A stretch of DNA of 64,000 nucleotides, from positions 1,240,001 through 1,304,000 of the forward strand of contig NZ_CP154631.1 of the NCBI RefSeq assembly GCF_039555755.1, in the 5' to 3' direction. The notes under the pieces are model-generated. The model did not search any database. It was given only the letters and a program-made list of their open reading frames with translations, and had not been told where the DNA came from. This document shows, in pieces, positions 1 to 9,121 of this stretch (position 1 is its first letter; each line of letters opens with the position of its first letter). The translations under genes and the position numbers were made by a program. Source of the stretch: Pseudomonas sediminis (GTDB lineage Bacteria; Pseudomonadota; Gammaproteobacteria; Pseudomonadales; Pseudomonadaceae).

Positions 1-647
1 AACAGCGCGTCTACATCGTCTGGCTGGATGCCTGCGGCTGCGGCGAGCAGCGACGATTCCTGCTCGAGGCGAGCATGACCGCGCTGGCCTCGAGCAGCCG
101 CTGGCTGGCTGGCGAACGCCTGCCCTGGCAGTTCGAGTTCGCCCATGAGCAGCCACGCTATATCGAACAGTACTGGGTACACCTTGGCGAGGACGTGGCG
201 TTCGCGCGCCAGGTGGACATGATGAGCCTGCCACGCGAATACCTGACCCGTCCCTGGCCCGGCGCCTCGCTCACTGCCGGGCAGGTGGCCGAACAACAGA
301 GCCTGGCGCAACTGGAGGCGCTGGGATTTTCCGCCAGCCTGCTGGATCGCCTTTACGACCACCTGCACGAGCAGATTCGCGAGACACCGAATCTGGACAA
401 GGTGGCGCACGCTTTCGCCATGAGCCCCGCCACCCTCAAGCGCAAGCTGGGCAAACACGACAGCCACTTTCAGGAACAGCTCGACCTGGTGCGCAAGCAC
501 GTGGCGCTGTACCTGTACCGGGTAAAGGGCTACAGCAACGACGAAGTGGCCGCCTACCTGCAGTTCCACGACAGCACCAACTTCCGTCGCTCGTTCAAGC
601 GTTGGACGGGCCTGTCGCCCAGTGCGCTAAGGCAGTTGCTGGGTTGA
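1..647 (+). CDS. AraC-family transcriptional regulator, 3' part only
   Basis: The gene enters from the left edge: the frame is open from base 3, upstream of the first internal ATG at 75. The C-terminal ~100 residues form an AraC/XylS double helix-turn-helix; the second helix-turn-helix runs through YSNDEVAAYLQFHDSTNFRR and ends in FKRWTGLSPSALRQ, the usual AraC signature. The visible N-terminal part belongs to a ligand-binding domain I cannot assign. It is presumably a DNA-binding activator; its target and ligand are unknown. The family call is secure and the function is not. Confidence 0.85.
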   Translation, partial: QRVYIVWLDACGCGEQRRFLLEASMTALASSSRWLAGERLPWQFEFAHEQPRYIEQYWVHLGEDVAFARQVDMMSLPREYLTRPWPGASLTAGQVAEQQSLAQLEALGFSASLLDRLYDHLHEQIRETPNLDKVAHAFAMSPATLKRKLGKHDSHFQEQLDLVRKHVALYLYRVKGYSNDEVAAYLQFHDSTNFRRSFKRWTGLSPSALRQLLG

Positions 648-738
648 GATCGCGCCGATCAGCGTAAAAGTCCGGCACGCGCGGCGCGCACTAGGTGGGT
701 AATGCGAGGGAGGATTGAATGAATGTGGGCGAGCGCCC

Positions 739-765
739 AAAAAAGAAAACCCCGCGATTGCGGGG
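739..765 (-). terminator. Rho-independent terminator of the Rsm-like RNA
   Basis: CCCCGC-GATT-GCGGGG hairpin (arms 750-755 and 760-765). On the minus strand it is followed by TTTTCTTTTTT (complement of 739-749), so it terminates leftward transcription. Confidence 0.9.
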
Positions 766-866
766 CCTTGCAGACTGTTGTCCTGACATCCTTGATCTGC
801 TAACCATCCTGGCGGCTGTCCAGCGTGTCCCTGTTCGTCTAGGCGCTTCCTGCGCTGAATCCATGT
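739..866 (-). ncRNA. Rsm-class (RsmX/Y/Z-like) regulatory small RNA
   Basis: The ~125-nt minus-strand transcript predicted here carries seven GGA triplets (complement of TCC at 781, 789, 807, 819, 828, 848 and 860), several in the A(N)GGA form typical of RsmA/CsrA binding sites. One is presented as GCGC-AGGAA-GCGC, a stem with GGA in the loop. It ends in a GC-rich hairpin with a T-run, and about 65 bp upstream of the likely start lies a perfect TGTAAG-N6-CTTACA box, the known GacA upstream element of rsm genes. By family knowledge such RNAs sequester RsmA/RsmE. The 5' end is estimated from the -10 box, and which Rsm paralogue this is cannot be settled here. Confidence 0.85.
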
Positions 867-871
867 GCAGC

Positions 872-898
872 AGAGTACGCCCGTACCTGATCGACCAA
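872..898 (-). promoter_or_regulatory. Candidate promoter of the Rsm-like RNA
   Basis: On the minus strand, TTGGTC (893-898) and TACTCT (872-877) are separated by 15 bp, placing the transcript start near 864-866, just before the first GGA motif. The spacing is short and the boxes imperfect, as expected for an activator-dependent promoter. Confidence 0.45.
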
Positions 899-921
899 CA
901 GTGGCGAAAATCGTGACATCG

Positions 922-939
922 TGTAAGCCATGGCTTACA
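922..939 (-). promoter_or_regulatory. GacA upstream activating sequence
   Basis: TGTAAG-CCATGG-CTTACA is an exact match to the TGTAAG-N6-CTTACA element required for GacA control of rsm small-RNA genes, and it forms an 18-bp perfect palindrome. It lies upstream of the minus-strand small RNA and 156 bp upstream of the plus-strand endonuclease gene; the RNA is the obvious target. Confidence 0.9.
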
Positions 940-1095
940 CGAATTCTCCCTCTGTCAGCCGCCTGACTTTGCTCGGGCCATTCCAGATTGGGAGAAAGCA
1001 TTTGGCCATGTTTTCTGTGACGTACGTCTTGCTAGACTGCATCTTGTCCTACAAAAACAACAGACTCCGACAACGGCGGTCACTGGGGCTAGAGT

Positions 1096-1755
1096 ATGCG
1101 CGCAGTCACCTTGCTTCTTGGTTGCCTGGCAACCTGCATCAGCAGCTTCTCCCTGGCCAATGGCCAGACCCAACTGGGCGACGTCAAACAGGCCATCGCT
1201 CAGGCGTTCTGGCAGGATCTTTACGGTAATGGCGGCACCACGCTCTATTGCGGCCAGACCTTCGCTCGTGAAAGCGGCACCCTCACTGCCAGCCCGATCT
1301 ACAGCAGCAAGCAGCTCAAGAGCGCGATGCGCTGCGTCACCGACCGCCAATGCACCATCATGAACCCGCGCTATCCGTACATCGTCGCCGACCTGCACAA
1401 CTACTACCCGGCGCTGAGCCGCGTGGAGCTGGCACGACGCAATGCCCAGTTCGCCGAACTGGCCGATGACGTACCGAGCAAGTTCGCCGATATCGGCTGC
1501 GATCTTAAAACCAGCTTCCAACTGGTGGAGCCGCGCGACGAAGCCAAGGGCAATATCGCCCGCGCGATCTTCTACATGCACATCGAATACGGTTTGCCCA
1601 TCGTCGGCCTGGTGCCAATGTACAAGGCCTGGCACCGCATGGACCCGCCGGATGCCGAGGAGAAGGCGCGCAACGACAAGATCGAGGTACTGCAGGGCAC
1701 GCGCAATCGCTTTATCGACGATCCTTCGCTAGTGGATCAGCTGATCAGCGACTGA
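1096..1755 (+). CDS. Endonuclease I family secreted/periplasmic nuclease
   Basis: A 219-residue protein with a typical signal peptide (MRAVTLLLGCLATCISSFSLA). The mature part has the endonuclease I (EndA/Vvn) layout: LHNYYPALSRVELARRN in the middle, GNIARAIFYMHIEYG containing the catalytic-region histidine and glutamate, and the C-terminal WHRMDPPDAEEKARN...QGTRNRFIDDP block. Several cysteines suggest disulphides, in keeping with a periplasmic or secreted DNase. Enzymes of this family make non-specific cuts in double-stranded DNA with a divalent metal. It stands alone, 156 bp past the GacA box and divergent from the Rsm-like RNA. A REP palindrome follows the stop. Confidence 0.85.
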   Translation: MRAVTLLLGCLATCISSFSLANGQTQLGDVKQAIAQAFWQDLYGNGGTTLYCGQTFARESGTLTASPIYSSKQLKSAMRCVTDRQCTIMNPRYPYIVADLHNYYPALSRVELARRNAQFAELADDVPSKFADIGCDLKTSFQLVEPRDEAKGNIARAIFYMHIEYGLPIVGLVPMYKAWHRMDPPDAEEKARNDKIEVLQGTRNRFIDDPSLVDQLISD

Positions 1756-1769
1756 CTTCGATCACTGCA

Positions 1770-1789
1770 GGAGGGGCTTTAGCCGCGAC
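1770..1789 (+). repeat. REP-type palindrome (GGAGGGGCTTTAGCCGCGAC)
   Basis: Same 20-base element as in 28464-28486 and, inverted with changes, at 33403-33421 and 45278-45300. This is a dispersed Pseudomonas intergenic repeat located just after the endonuclease gene. Confidence 0.75.
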
Positions 1790-1839
1790 GAAGCCACTGC
1801 AGATCGCCGGCAAGCCGGTTCCTAAGGTTTGTGGACAAC

Positions 1840-2550
1840 CTACGCTCTGCGCTTGTGTAGCGAGCGCAGCTTGTAGCGGTCACCGGGATGGATCAGCCGC
1901 GCGTAGCTGATCAGGTGATCGTCCGACCAGGTACGGCGGATCACGCTCAGACAGGGCATGGCCGGGTCGATCTGCAGCAGCTCGGCCGTGCGCGCATCCG
2001 CCAGTACCGCCTCCACCACATGCTCGACATCCGAGATCGGGCAACTGGCGACCAGCACTTCGTTGGGCGTGACCTGGGTGAAGTCGCTTTGCAGGTAATG
2101 CGGCACCCAGCGCGGATTGACGAAACGATCCTCGAGCTGGATCGGCAGGCCGTCCTGCAGGTGCACGAGGATGCTGTGAAACACCTCGCCGCCCAGGCGC
2201 AGCCCCAGGCGCAGGGCCACCTCGTCATCGGCGGCGATGGCTTCGCAACGCACCACTTCGTTGCTGTATTCGTGACCGCGACCGCGCACTTCACTGGCGA
2301 TATTCATCACCTCATGCAGCGGCGACTCGGCCTTGCGGTCGGTGACGAAAGTGCCCAGCCCGGCCTGACGCACCAGATAACCCTTTTGCACCAGGTTCTG
2401 GATGGCCTTGTTGGCGGTCATGCGGCTGACGGAGAAATCCCGCGCCAGTTGCTCCTCGGGCGGAATCTGGTGATTGACCGGAAACACGCCGCCCTGGATA
2501 CGCTCCAGCAGGAAGGCCTCGATGGCTTTGTAGCGCGGGGTGGTGGTCAC
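1840..2550 (-). CDS. hutC: Histidine utilisation repressor (GntR family)
   Basis: A 236-residue GntR/HutC repressor. The N-terminal ~70 residues form the winged helix (FSVSRMTANKAIQNLVQKGYL) and the remainder is a UTRA effector-binding domain, which in HutC binds urocanate. The start is the GTG at 2550, preceded by AAGGAG five bases away; an open frame extends further upstream but has no homology. It is last in the minus-strand hut run, 216 bp after hutH, with a REP palindrome in the gap. Its likely operators are the two GTATATAC palindromes at 8272-8283 and 8456-8467. Confidence 0.93.
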   Translation of the reverse strand: MTTTPRYKAIEAFLLERIQGGVFPVNHQIPPEEQLARDFSVSRMTANKAIQNLVQKGYLVRQAGLGTFVTDRKAESPLHEVMNIASEVRGRGHEYSNEVVRCEAIAADDEVALRLGLRLGGEVFHSILVHLQDGLPIQLEDRFVNPRWVPHYLQSDFTQVTPNEVLVASCPISDVEHVVEAVLADARTAELLQIDPAMPCLSVIRRTWSDDHLISYARLIHPGDRYKLRSLHKRRA

Positions 2551-2643
2551 GAAAGCTCCTTGGCAAGACCGGGTGCGCGGATGATAGCGCCCACCGCTAC
2601 GACTGGCAGTAGCGCCGTTGCCGAAACGCCGGAGCGCCAGCGC

Positions 2644-2680
2644 GTAGGGCGGGCTCAGGAGCGAAGCGAACAGCCCGCCG
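2644..2680. repeat. Intergenic palindromic repeat
   Basis: GGCGGGCT (2648-2655) and AGCCCGCC (2672-2679) flank a GAGCGAAGCGAA spacer, a common Pseudomonas intergenic palindrome. It sits between hutH and hutC and could form an mRNA hairpin there. Confidence 0.6.
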
Positions 2681-2766
2681 GGCCATGCCGAGCTCGGCAC
2701 CACAACCTACGGATAGCACCCCAATGGCGTACTGCTTCGCGAGTACGCCCTACATTTCTGCGCGGC

Positions 2767-4302
2767 TCAGCCTACCGACGGCAGCATGCCGGCTGGCAGC
2801 AGCGGCGTCAGCACGCGCTCGGCGAGCAGCGCATCGGCGGCGGCGATGTCCGGGGCGAAGAAGCGGTCCTCGACGTAGTACGGTACCTTGGCGCGCAGCG
2901 CCTGGCGCGCCTGTTCCAGCGCCGGCGTGCTCTTCAGCCCCTCGCGGAAGTCCAGGCCCTGGCAGGCGCCCAGCCATTCCACGGCCAGCACGCCGCGGGT
3001 GTTGGCAGCCATGTCCCACAGGCGCTTGCCAGCGGCCGGCGCCATGGATACGTGGTCTTCCTGGTTGGCCGACGTCGGCAGGCTGTCGACGCTGTGCGGA
3101 TGGGCCAACGCCTTGTTCTCGCTGGCCAACGCAGCAGCAGTGACCTGGGCGATCATGAAGCCGGAGTTCACCCCGCCATTGGCCACCAGGAACGGCGGCA
3201 GTTGCGACATGTGCTTGTCCATCATCAGCGAGATACGCCGCTCGGACAGCGAACCGATCTCGGCGATGGCCAGGGCGATATTGTCGGCGGCCATGGCCAC
3301 CGGCTCGGCGTGGAAGTTGCCACCGGAAATCACCTCGCCTTCAGCGGCGAACACCAGCGGGTTGTCGGAGACCGCGTTGGCCTCAACGCCGAGCACTTCG
3401 GCGGCCTGACGCAGCTGGGTCAGGCAGGCGCCCATGACCTGCGGCTGGCAGCGCAGCGAATACGGATCTTGCACCTTGTCGCAGGCGGCGTGGGAGCGGC
3501 CGATCTCGCTGCTGTCGCCGAGCAGGTGACGGAAAGCAGCCGCCGCGTCAATCTGCCCGCGCTGGCCGCGTGCGGCATGGATGCGCGCATCGAAGGGCGA
3601 GCGCGAACCGAGCAGCGCCTCGACACTCAGCGCACCGCAGACGCTGGCGGCGGCGTAAAGGTCTTCACCTTCGAACAGCCCGCGCAGCGCGTAGGCGGTG
3701 GACACCTGGGTGCCGTTGAGCAGCGCCAGACCTTCCTTGGCAGCCAGGGTCATCGGCTCCAGGCCGGCGATGGCCAGCGCCTCGCTGGCCGGCAGCCATT
3801 GGCCCTTATGGCGCGCCTGGCTTTCGCCGAGCAGCACGAGCGACATATGCGCCAACGGCGCCAGGTCACCGGAGGCGCCGACCGAGCCTTTCAGCGGGAT
3901 ATGCGGGTAGACCTCGGCGTTGACCAGGGCGATCAGCGCCTCGATCACCTGGCGGCGAATGCCGGAAAAGCCGCGTGCCAGGCTGTTGATCTTCAGCAGC
4001 ATGATCAGCCGTACCATGGCATCGCTCAGCGGCTCGCCGATGCCGGCGGCATGGGACAGCACCAGCGAACGCTGCAGCTTTTCCAGATCGTCGTTGGCGA
4101 TGCGGGTCGAGGCCAGCAGGCCGAAACCGGTGTTGATGCCGTAGGCAGTGCGGCCCTCGGCGATGATCTGATTGACGCAGGCAACACTGGCGTCAATGGC
4201 CTGATGGGTGCTGGCGTCCAGGGTCAGGTGCACGGGCGCCTGGTAGGCGGCGCGCAGGTCGGCCAGGGTTAGTTGGCCGGGTTTCAGGTTCAGGGTGGTC
4301 AT
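2767..4302 (-). CDS. hutH: Histidine ammonia-lyase
   Basis: Catalyses deamination of L-histidine to urocanate, the first step of histidine breakdown. The 511-residue length matches the family. The self-cyclising MIO triad Ala-Ser-Gly is at residues 143-145 ([12 protein letters not shown]). The start is the ATG at 4302 ([13 protein letters not shown]), where homology begins; an open frame extends further upstream without homology. It follows hutU after 116 bp and precedes hutC. Confidence 0.97.
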   Translation of the reverse strand: MTTLNLKPGQLTLADLRAAYQAPVHLTLDASTHQAIDASVACVNQIIAEGRTAYGINTGFGLLASTRIANDDLEKLQRSLVLSHAAGIGEPLSDAMVRLIMLLKINSLARGFSGIRRQVIEALIALVNAEVYPHIPLKGSVGASGDLAPLAHMSLVLLGESQARHKGQWLPASEALAIAGLEPMTLAAKEGLALLNGTQVSTAYALRGLFEGEDLYAAASVCGALSVEALLGSRSPFDARIHAARGQRGQIDAAAAFRHLLGDSSEIGRSHAACDKVQDPYSLRCQPQVMGACLTQLRQAAEVLGVEANAVSDNPLVFAAEGEVISGGNFHAEPVAMAADNIALAIAEIGSLSERRISLMMDKHMSQLPPFLVANGGVNSGFMIAQVTAAALASENKALAHPHSVDSLPTSANQEDHVSMAPAAGKRLWDMAANTRGVLAVEWLGACQGLDFREGLKSTPALEQARQALRAKVPYYVEDRFFAPDIAAADALLAERVLTPLLPAGMLPSVG

Positions 4303-4418
4303 GTTCTGTTCTTCCACGGTTGAGTTCGCGCCTGGCGAATCAGAGCCGAATAATGGCTGAAGTCGCGATACGTGCAGTGATTGATGCGCCGGCCCAGCGG
4401 GCCGGCGTCGAACGTGTC

Positions 4419-6083
4419 TTAACCGATCATCGGCAGATTCAGGCCCTGCTCCTTGGCGCAATCGATGGCGATCTGGTAACCGGCGTCGGCATGACGCATC
4501 ACGCCAGTGCCCGGGTCGTTGGTCAGTACGCGGGCAATGCGCGCGGCGGCTTCATCGGTGCCATCACAGACGATGACCATACCCGAATGCTGGGAGAAAC
4601 CCATGCCCACGCCACCACCGTGGTGCAGCGACACCCAGGTCGCACCGCTGGCGGTGTTGAGCAGGGCGTTGAGCAGCGGCCAGTCGGACACTGCATCGGA
4701 GCCGTCCTGCATCGCTTCGGTCTCGCGGTTGGGGCTGGACACCGAGCCGCTGTCCAGGTGGTCGCGGCCGATGACGATGGGCGCACTCAGCTCACCCGAA
4801 CGCACCATCTCATTGAAGGCCAGGCCGAGCTTGGCACGCAGACCCAGGCCGACCCAGCAGATACGCGCCGGCAGGCCCTGGAAGGCGATGCGCTCGCGGG
4901 CCATATCCAGCCAGCGGTGCAGGTGGGCATCGTCCGGGATCAGTTCCTTGACCTTCGCGTCGGTCTTGTAGATGTCCTCGGGGTTGCCGGACAGCGCCGC
5001 CCAGCGGAACGGGCCGATGCCGCGGCAGAACAGCGGGCGGATATAGGCCGGGACGAAGCCGGGGAAGTCGAAGGCATTGCTCACGCCCTCTTCCTTGGCC
5101 ATCTGGCGGATGTTGTTGCCGTAGTCGAAGGTCGGCACGCCCATCTTCTGGAAGTCGAGCATGGCCTGTACATGCACAGCCATGGACTGCTTGGCAGCCT
5201 TGACCACGCCAGCCGGGTCGGTGGCTGCACGGTCCTTGTACTCGGCCCAGCTCCAGCCGATCGGCAGGTAGCCATTGAGCGGGTCGTGGGCGCTGGTCTG
5301 GTCGGTGACCATATCCGGGCGCACGCCACGGCGCACCAACTCCGGCAGGATCTCGGCAGCGTTGCCCAGCAGGGCGACGGAGATAGCCTTGCCTTCGGCG
5401 CAGCACTTGGCGATGCGCGCCAGGGCGTCGTCCAGATCAGTGGCCTGCTCGTCGACGTAGCGGCTGCGCAGGCGGAAATCGATGCTGGTCTGCTGGCATT
5501 CGATGTTCAGCGAGCAAGCGCCAGCCAGGGTAGCGGCCAGCGGCTGGGCGCCGCCCATGCCACCCAGGCCTGCGGTCAGCACCCAACGGCCCTTGAGGTT
5601 GCCGGCGTAGTGCTGGCGACCGGCTTCGACGAAGGTCTCGTAGGTGCCCTGAACGATGCCCTGGCTGCCGATGTAGATCCAGCTGCCGGCGGTCATCTGG
5701 CCGTACATGGCCAGGCCCTCGGCGTCGAGCTCGTTGAAATGCTCCCAGCTCGCCCAGTGCGGCACCAGGTTGGAGTTGGCGATCAGCACGCGCGGCGCGT
5801 TGCTGTGAGTCTTGAACACGCCGACCGGCTTGCCGGACTGCACCAGCAGGGTCTCGTCGTCATTCAGGTTGGTCAGGCTCTCGACGATCTTGTCATAGCA
5901 CTCCCAGTTGCGCGCGGCGCGGCCGATGCCGCCGTACACCACCAGCTCCTTGGGGTTCTCGGCCACGTCCGGGTCGAGGTTGTTCATCAGCATGCGCAGC
6001 GGCGCTTCGGTCAGCCAGCTCTTGGCGGTGAGCGTGGTGCCGCGTGGGGCGCGGATTTCGGTATCGCGGTACTTGGTGGTCAC
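4419..6083 (-). CDS. hutU: Urocanate hydratase (urocanase)
   Basis: Converts urocanate to imidazolone propionate with tightly bound NAD+. The 554-residue length is normal, and the N terminus ([14 protein letters not shown]) and the Rossmann region ([14 protein letters not shown]) are those of urocanase. The start is the GTG at 6083, placed by homology and by AGAGGAA just upstream. An AACAACAA tract directly precedes that ribosome site (6096-6103), a probable Crc/Hfq translational control point. The gene lies 26 bp after hutG. Confidence 0.97.
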   Translation of the reverse strand: MTTKYRDTEIRAPRGTTLTAKSWLTEAPLRMLMNNLDPDVAENPKELVVYGGIGRAARNWECYDKIVESLTNLNDDETLLVQSGKPVGVFKTHSNAPRVLIANSNLVPHWASWEHFNELDAEGLAMYGQMTAGSWIYIGSQGIVQGTYETFVEAGRQHYAGNLKGRWVLTAGLGGMGGAQPLAATLAGACSLNIECQQTSIDFRLRSRYVDEQATDLDDALARIAKCCAEGKAISVALLGNAAEILPELVRRGVRPDMVTDQTSAHDPLNGYLPIGWSWAEYKDRAATDPAGVVKAAKQSMAVHVQAMLDFQKMGVPTFDYGNNIRQMAKEEGVSNAFDFPGFVPAYIRPLFCRGIGPFRWAALSGNPEDIYKTDAKVKELIPDDAHLHRWLDMARERIAFQGLPARICWVGLGLRAKLGLAFNEMVRSGELSAPIVIGRDHLDSGSVSSPNRETEAMQDGSDAVSDWPLLNALLNTASGATWVSLHHGGGVGMGFSQHSGMVIVCDGTDEAAARIARVLTNDPGTGVMRHADAGYQIAIDCAKEQGLNLPMIG

Positions 6084-6095
6084 AGCGGTTTCCTC

Positions 6096-6103
6096 TTGTT
6101 GTT
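6096..6103 (-). promoter_or_regulatory. Crc/Hfq (CA) motif before hutU
   Basis: The minus strand reads AACAACAA, an exact AAYAAYAA catabolite-activity motif, immediately before the AGAGGAA ribosome site of hutU. In pseudomonads such motifs recruit Hfq-Crc and block translation while preferred carbon sources are present. Confidence 0.7.
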
Positions 6104-6109
6104 CGGCGC

Positions 6110-7045
6110 TCAGAGGCTGAGCAGATGAATCAGGCGCGCCGCCACCTTGGCGGTGCGGTTGTCGATGTCGTATTCGGGGTTGAGCTCGGCCAGGTCGGCC
6201 AGGCGCAGCTTGCCGCTGGCCTTGAGCCGTTCGAGCAGCGGCTCCAGCAGCTCCAGGCGCACGCCACGGGCGGCTGGCGCGCTGACGCCCGGTGCTTCGC
6301 AGGCCGGCAGCACGTCGATGTCGATGGTCAGGTAGAGCGCGTCGCACTCGGCGGCAAAGACGTCCAGCTCGGCGCCGATGGCATCGAGGGTCGACTCGCG
6401 TATTTCATGATCCTCACGCACCAGCACGTTCAGCTCGGTGGCGCGGGCAAACAGCGCACGGGTGTTGCTGGCGCGGCTGACGCCAAGGCAGGCGTAGCGG
6501 AACGGCCAGCCGCGCGCGGCGCACTGCTCGGCGATCTGCGCGAAGGGCGTGCCGGAGGAATGCACATAGGCCGGGTCGCGCAGGTCGAAATGGGCGTCGA
6601 AATTGACGATGCCGATCTTGGGAGCGGGGTTGCCGGACAGGTGCTCGGCCAGGCCCGACCAACTGCCGAAGGCCACTTCATGCCCACCACCTATCACCAG
6701 CGGCAGATGGCCGGCGTCCAGCAGCGCGCAAACGTTTTGGCCAAGACGCGCCTGGGCAGCTTCCAGGTCGCCATCCTCGCAGGTCACGTCACCGGCGTCA
6801 TAGGCCGGCGCCTGGCGATGCCAGGCCAGGTTGGCCAGCGCTTTGCGCACGCATTGCGGCGCAGCGGCGGCGCCGACACGGCCATGGTTGCGGCGCACAC
6901 CTTCGTCGCAGGCGAAACCTAGCAGGGCCAGACCCGGCTGGCTGTTTTCTGCCAGCGCCTGGATACGTTGGTGCCAGCGTGCGCTGTCGGTTTCCGGGTC
7001 GGTACGGCCGCTCCAGGCGGCCATGCTGTGACGATCAGCGAGCAT
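6110..7045 (-). CDS. hutG: Formimidoylglutamase (arginase/ureohydrolase family)
   Basis: Hydrolyses N-formimidoyl-glutamate to glutamate and formamide. The 311-residue protein shows the ureohydrolase manganese-ligand motifs [18 protein letters not shown] and [12 protein letters not shown]. This is not the unrelated N-formylglutamate amidohydrolase that shares the symbol hutG in other Pseudomonas. The start is the ATG at 7045, overlapping the end of hutI by 11 bp with GGAG nine bases upstream; starts further upstream would overlap hutI more. It completes a four-step pathway with hutH, hutU and hutI. Confidence 0.93.
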   Translation of the reverse strand: MLADRHSMAAWSGRTDPETDSARWHQRIQALAENSQPGLALLGFACDEGVRRNHGRVGAAAAPQCVRKALANLAWHRQAPAYDAGDVTCEDGDLEAAQARLGQNVCALLDAGHLPLVIGGGHEVAFGSWSGLAEHLSGNPAPKIGIVNFDAHFDLRDPAYVHSSGTPFAQIAEQCAARGWPFRYACLGVSRASNTRALFARATELNVLVREDHEIRESTLDAIGAELDVFAAECDALYLTIDIDVLPACEAPGVSAPAARGVRLELLEPLLERLKASGKLRLADLAELNPEYDIDNRTAKVAARLIHLLSL

Positions 7046-8252
7046 AGGTAATGGCTCCATTGAACACGCGCTGGCGCAGACGCCCGGCCTGCACCGCGTA
7101 GGCCAGTTCGGCCGGTTGCTGGATATCCCACAGGCACAGATCCGCTGGCCCGCCGACAGCAATGCGGCCGAGATCTGGCAGGCCGAGGGCTCGGGCGCCG
7201 TGGGTGGTCATGCCGGCCAGGGCTTCGCGCGGGGTGAGGCGAAACAGAGTGCAGGCCAGGTTGGCCATCAGCGTTGGCATGCAGATCGGCGAGGTGCCGG
7301 GGTTGGCATCGCTGGCCACGGCCATCGGTACGCCGTAATGGCGCAGCAGTTCGATGGGCGGCAGCTGGGTTTCACGCAGCACATGGAAGGCGCCGGGCAG
7401 CAGCACGGCGACCGTGCCGGCCTCGGCCATGGCGCGCACGCCGGCTTCGTCCAGGTATTCGATATGGTCGGCGGACAGCGCGCCGTAGCGTGCGGCCAGG
7501 GCACTGCCGCCCAGATTGGAGAGCTGCTCGGCATGGGCCTTGATGGCCAGGCCATGGTGCTGCGCGGCCTGGAAAACCCGCTCGCACTGGGCCGGAGAGA
7601 AGGCGATGCCTTCACAGAACACGTCCACTGCATCGGCCAGGCCTTCGGCGACAGCGGCCGGGATCATTTCGTCGCAGACCAGGCTGACGTAGTCGTCAGC
7701 GCGGCCAGCGTATTCCGGTGGCAGGGCATGGGCACCGAGCAGGGTGGTGAGCACCCGCACCGGGCGCAGTTCGCCGATGCGACGGGCCACGCGCAGCATC
7801 TTCAGTTCGTCGGCAACGGTCAGGCCGTAGCCGGACTTGATCTCCAGCGTTGTCACGCCATCGGCCAGCAGCGCGTCGAGACGCGGCAGGCTGGCGGCGA
7901 TCAGATCGTCTTCGCTGGCCGCACGGGTGGCGCGCACGCTGCTGATGATTCCGCCGCCGTTGCGGGCGATGGTTTCGTAGCTCACCCCTTCCAGGCGCTG
8001 CTCGAATTCACCGGCACGATCACCGGCGTGCACCAGATGGGTGTGGCAATCGACCAGCCCCGGAGTCATCACGCCGCCGCGCCCTGCTTCGACTGCACCT
8101 TGAGCCAGCGCCTCGTCGAAGGCGCTCGACGGCCATAGGCCGGCAATGCAACCGTCCTCGACCAGCACGTTCATCGCCTCGTCCAACTGCGCCAGGCCAT
8201 CGAAGACCTGCACATCGCGCCAGAGCTGTTTCGAGGTGGAATGCATCCGCAT
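7035..8252 (-). CDS. hutI: Imidazolonepropionase
   Basis: Opens the imidazolone ring to give N-formimidoyl-glutamate. The 405-residue amidohydrolase has the metal-binding [11 protein letters not shown] near residue 75 and the family signature FVNxD-like [15 protein letters not shown] toward the C terminus. The start is the ATG at 8252 with GGGAGA ahead of it. It is the promoter-proximal gene of the minus-strand hut run; a TTGTATATACAA operator lies 20 bp upstream of the start. Confidence 0.96.
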   Translation of the reverse strand: MRMHSTSKQLWRDVQVFDGLAQLDEAMNVLVEDGCIAGLWPSSAFDEALAQGAVEAGRGGVMTPGLVDCHTHLVHAGDRAGEFEQRLEGVSYETIARNGGGIISSVRATRAASEDDLIAASLPRLDALLADGVTTLEIKSGYGLTVADELKMLRVARRIGELRPVRVLTTLLGAHALPPEYAGRADDYVSLVCDEMIPAAVAEGLADAVDVFCEGIAFSPAQCERVFQAAQHHGLAIKAHAEQLSNLGGSALAARYGALSADHIEYLDEAGVRAMAEAGTVAVLLPGAFHVLRETQLPPIELLRHYGVPMAVASDANPGTSPICMPTLMANLACTLFRLTPREALAGMTTHGARALGLPDLGRIAVGGPADLCLWDIQQPAELAYAVQAGRLRQRVFNGAITYAR

Positions 8253-8271
8253 GGGATTCTCCCGGCTTATT

Positions 8272-8283
8272 TTGTATATACAA
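8272..8283. promoter_or_regulatory. Probable HutC operator upstream of hutI
   Basis: TTGTATATACAA, a perfect 12-bp palindrome, lies 20 bp upstream of the hutI start. Its core GTATATAC recurs upstream of hutD. The match to reported HutC sites (TTGTANNTACAA type) and the location support this; binding is inferred. Confidence 0.75.
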
Positions 8284-8455
8284 TATGGACTGATTCAATT
8301 GCCGTCAAGCCATGACCATCCGTACGATCCAATGATAAAGCCACTTAGCGAGACGCCAGCTGTCTATGTAAATAGCCTATGAGCCAGCTAGAAGCTTTTA
8401 TTCAGAGACACCAATACTTGCTCCGTGATCGAAGCCACTCGGCGCATCACTCATT

Positions 8456-8467
8456 ATGTATATACAT
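8456..8467. promoter_or_regulatory. Probable HutC operator upstream of hutD
   Basis: ATGTATATACAT, a perfect 12-bp palindrome, ends 11 bp before the hutD start. It shares GTATATAC with the hutI operator, so both arms of the divergent region are probably HutC-controlled. Confidence 0.7.
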
Positions 8468-8478
8468 TTGGAGAGCCC

Positions 8479-9072
8479 ATGCCTTTCACCCTGCTCGATC
8501 CCACAATGGCCCTCGCCATGCCCTGGAAGAACGGCGGCGGTACGACGCTGCAACTGGCCATCTCGCCTGCGGGCGCGGGCCTGGAGGATTTCGCCTGGCG
8601 CATCAGCAGTGCTCTAGTGGCGGTGGATGGAGCCTTTTCCAGCTTCCCGGACATCGACCGCAGCCTGGCCGTGCTCGCCGGCAAGGGCTTGTGCTTGCAA
8701 CGCGAGGATGGCCGGATCGAAACGTTGCACAGCGGTGGTGCCATAGCGGCTTTTCCAGGCGAAGAGGCAATCGACGCGCAATTGCTGGACGGCCCGATCA
8801 CCGACCTCAATCTGATGACCCGACGAAGCCTCTGGACGCATCAGGTGCAGTTGCTGAAATGGCAGGGAACCCGGAGGCTGGAGAATGATGCGGCGGTACT
8901 GCTGCTGTGGAATGCAGCCCAGAGCGCAGTCGAAGTGAAGGCTGGCGACGCGATGCACCCGCTAGCGGCGGGAAACGGCCTGCTGATAGAGAACGAACCC
9001 GGCCAGTTGCACCTGCACGCACAACGCCCCGCCCTACTCTACGTGGCCAGGCTGAACCCGTGCGCCCCATGA
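8479..9072 (+). CDS. hutD: HutD family cupin protein
   Basis: A 197-residue HutD protein. The N-terminal PWKNGGGTTLQLAI and the acidic beta-strand pattern are the family hallmarks of a double cupin fold. HutD has no established enzymatic role; it has been proposed to moderate hut activity. The start is the ATG at 8479 preceded by GGAGA, and the 18 codons upstream are non-coding leader containing the operator. It is transcribed divergently from hutI and shares a bidirectional terminator with the downstream dehydrogenase gene. Confidence 0.9.
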   Translation: MPFTLLDPTMALAMPWKNGGGTTLQLAISPAGAGLEDFAWRISSALVAVDGAFSSFPDIDRSLAVLAGKGLCLQREDGRIETLHSGGAIAAFPGEEAIDAQLLDGPITDLNLMTRRSLWTHQVQLLKWQGTRRLENDAAVLLLWNAAQSAVEVKAGDAMHPLAAGNGLLIENEPGQLHLHAQRPALLYVARLNPCAP

Positions 9073-9076
9073 AATG

Positions 9077-9108
9077 AAAAGCCCCGGCACACGGGCCGGG
9101 GCTCATTT
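9077..9108. terminator. Bidirectional terminator between hutD and acyl-CoA dehydrogenase
   Basis: AGCCCCGGC (9080-9088) pairs with GCCGGGGCT (9095-9103). The minus strand continues TTTTCATTT and the plus strand CATTTAG, so it serves both convergent genes, better on the minus side. Confidence 0.8.
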
Positions 9109-9121
9109 AGATGCAGTGTGA

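Noticed and set aside
719..916. Short plus-strand open frame over the Rsm-like RNA
   Set aside because: Lies across the terminator and GGA motifs of the minus-strand RNA; no ribosome site or homology.
1888..4272. 794-codon plus-strand open frame opposite hutC and hutH
   Set aside because: Antisense shadow of two clearly real genes in high-GC DNA; the translation is Gln/His/Arg/Gly-rich and has no recognisable domain.
6110..7045. N-formylglutamate amidohydrolase identity for hutG
   Set aside because: Ureohydrolase metal motifs (GGGHE, DAHFD) show it is the arginase-type formimidoylglutamase.
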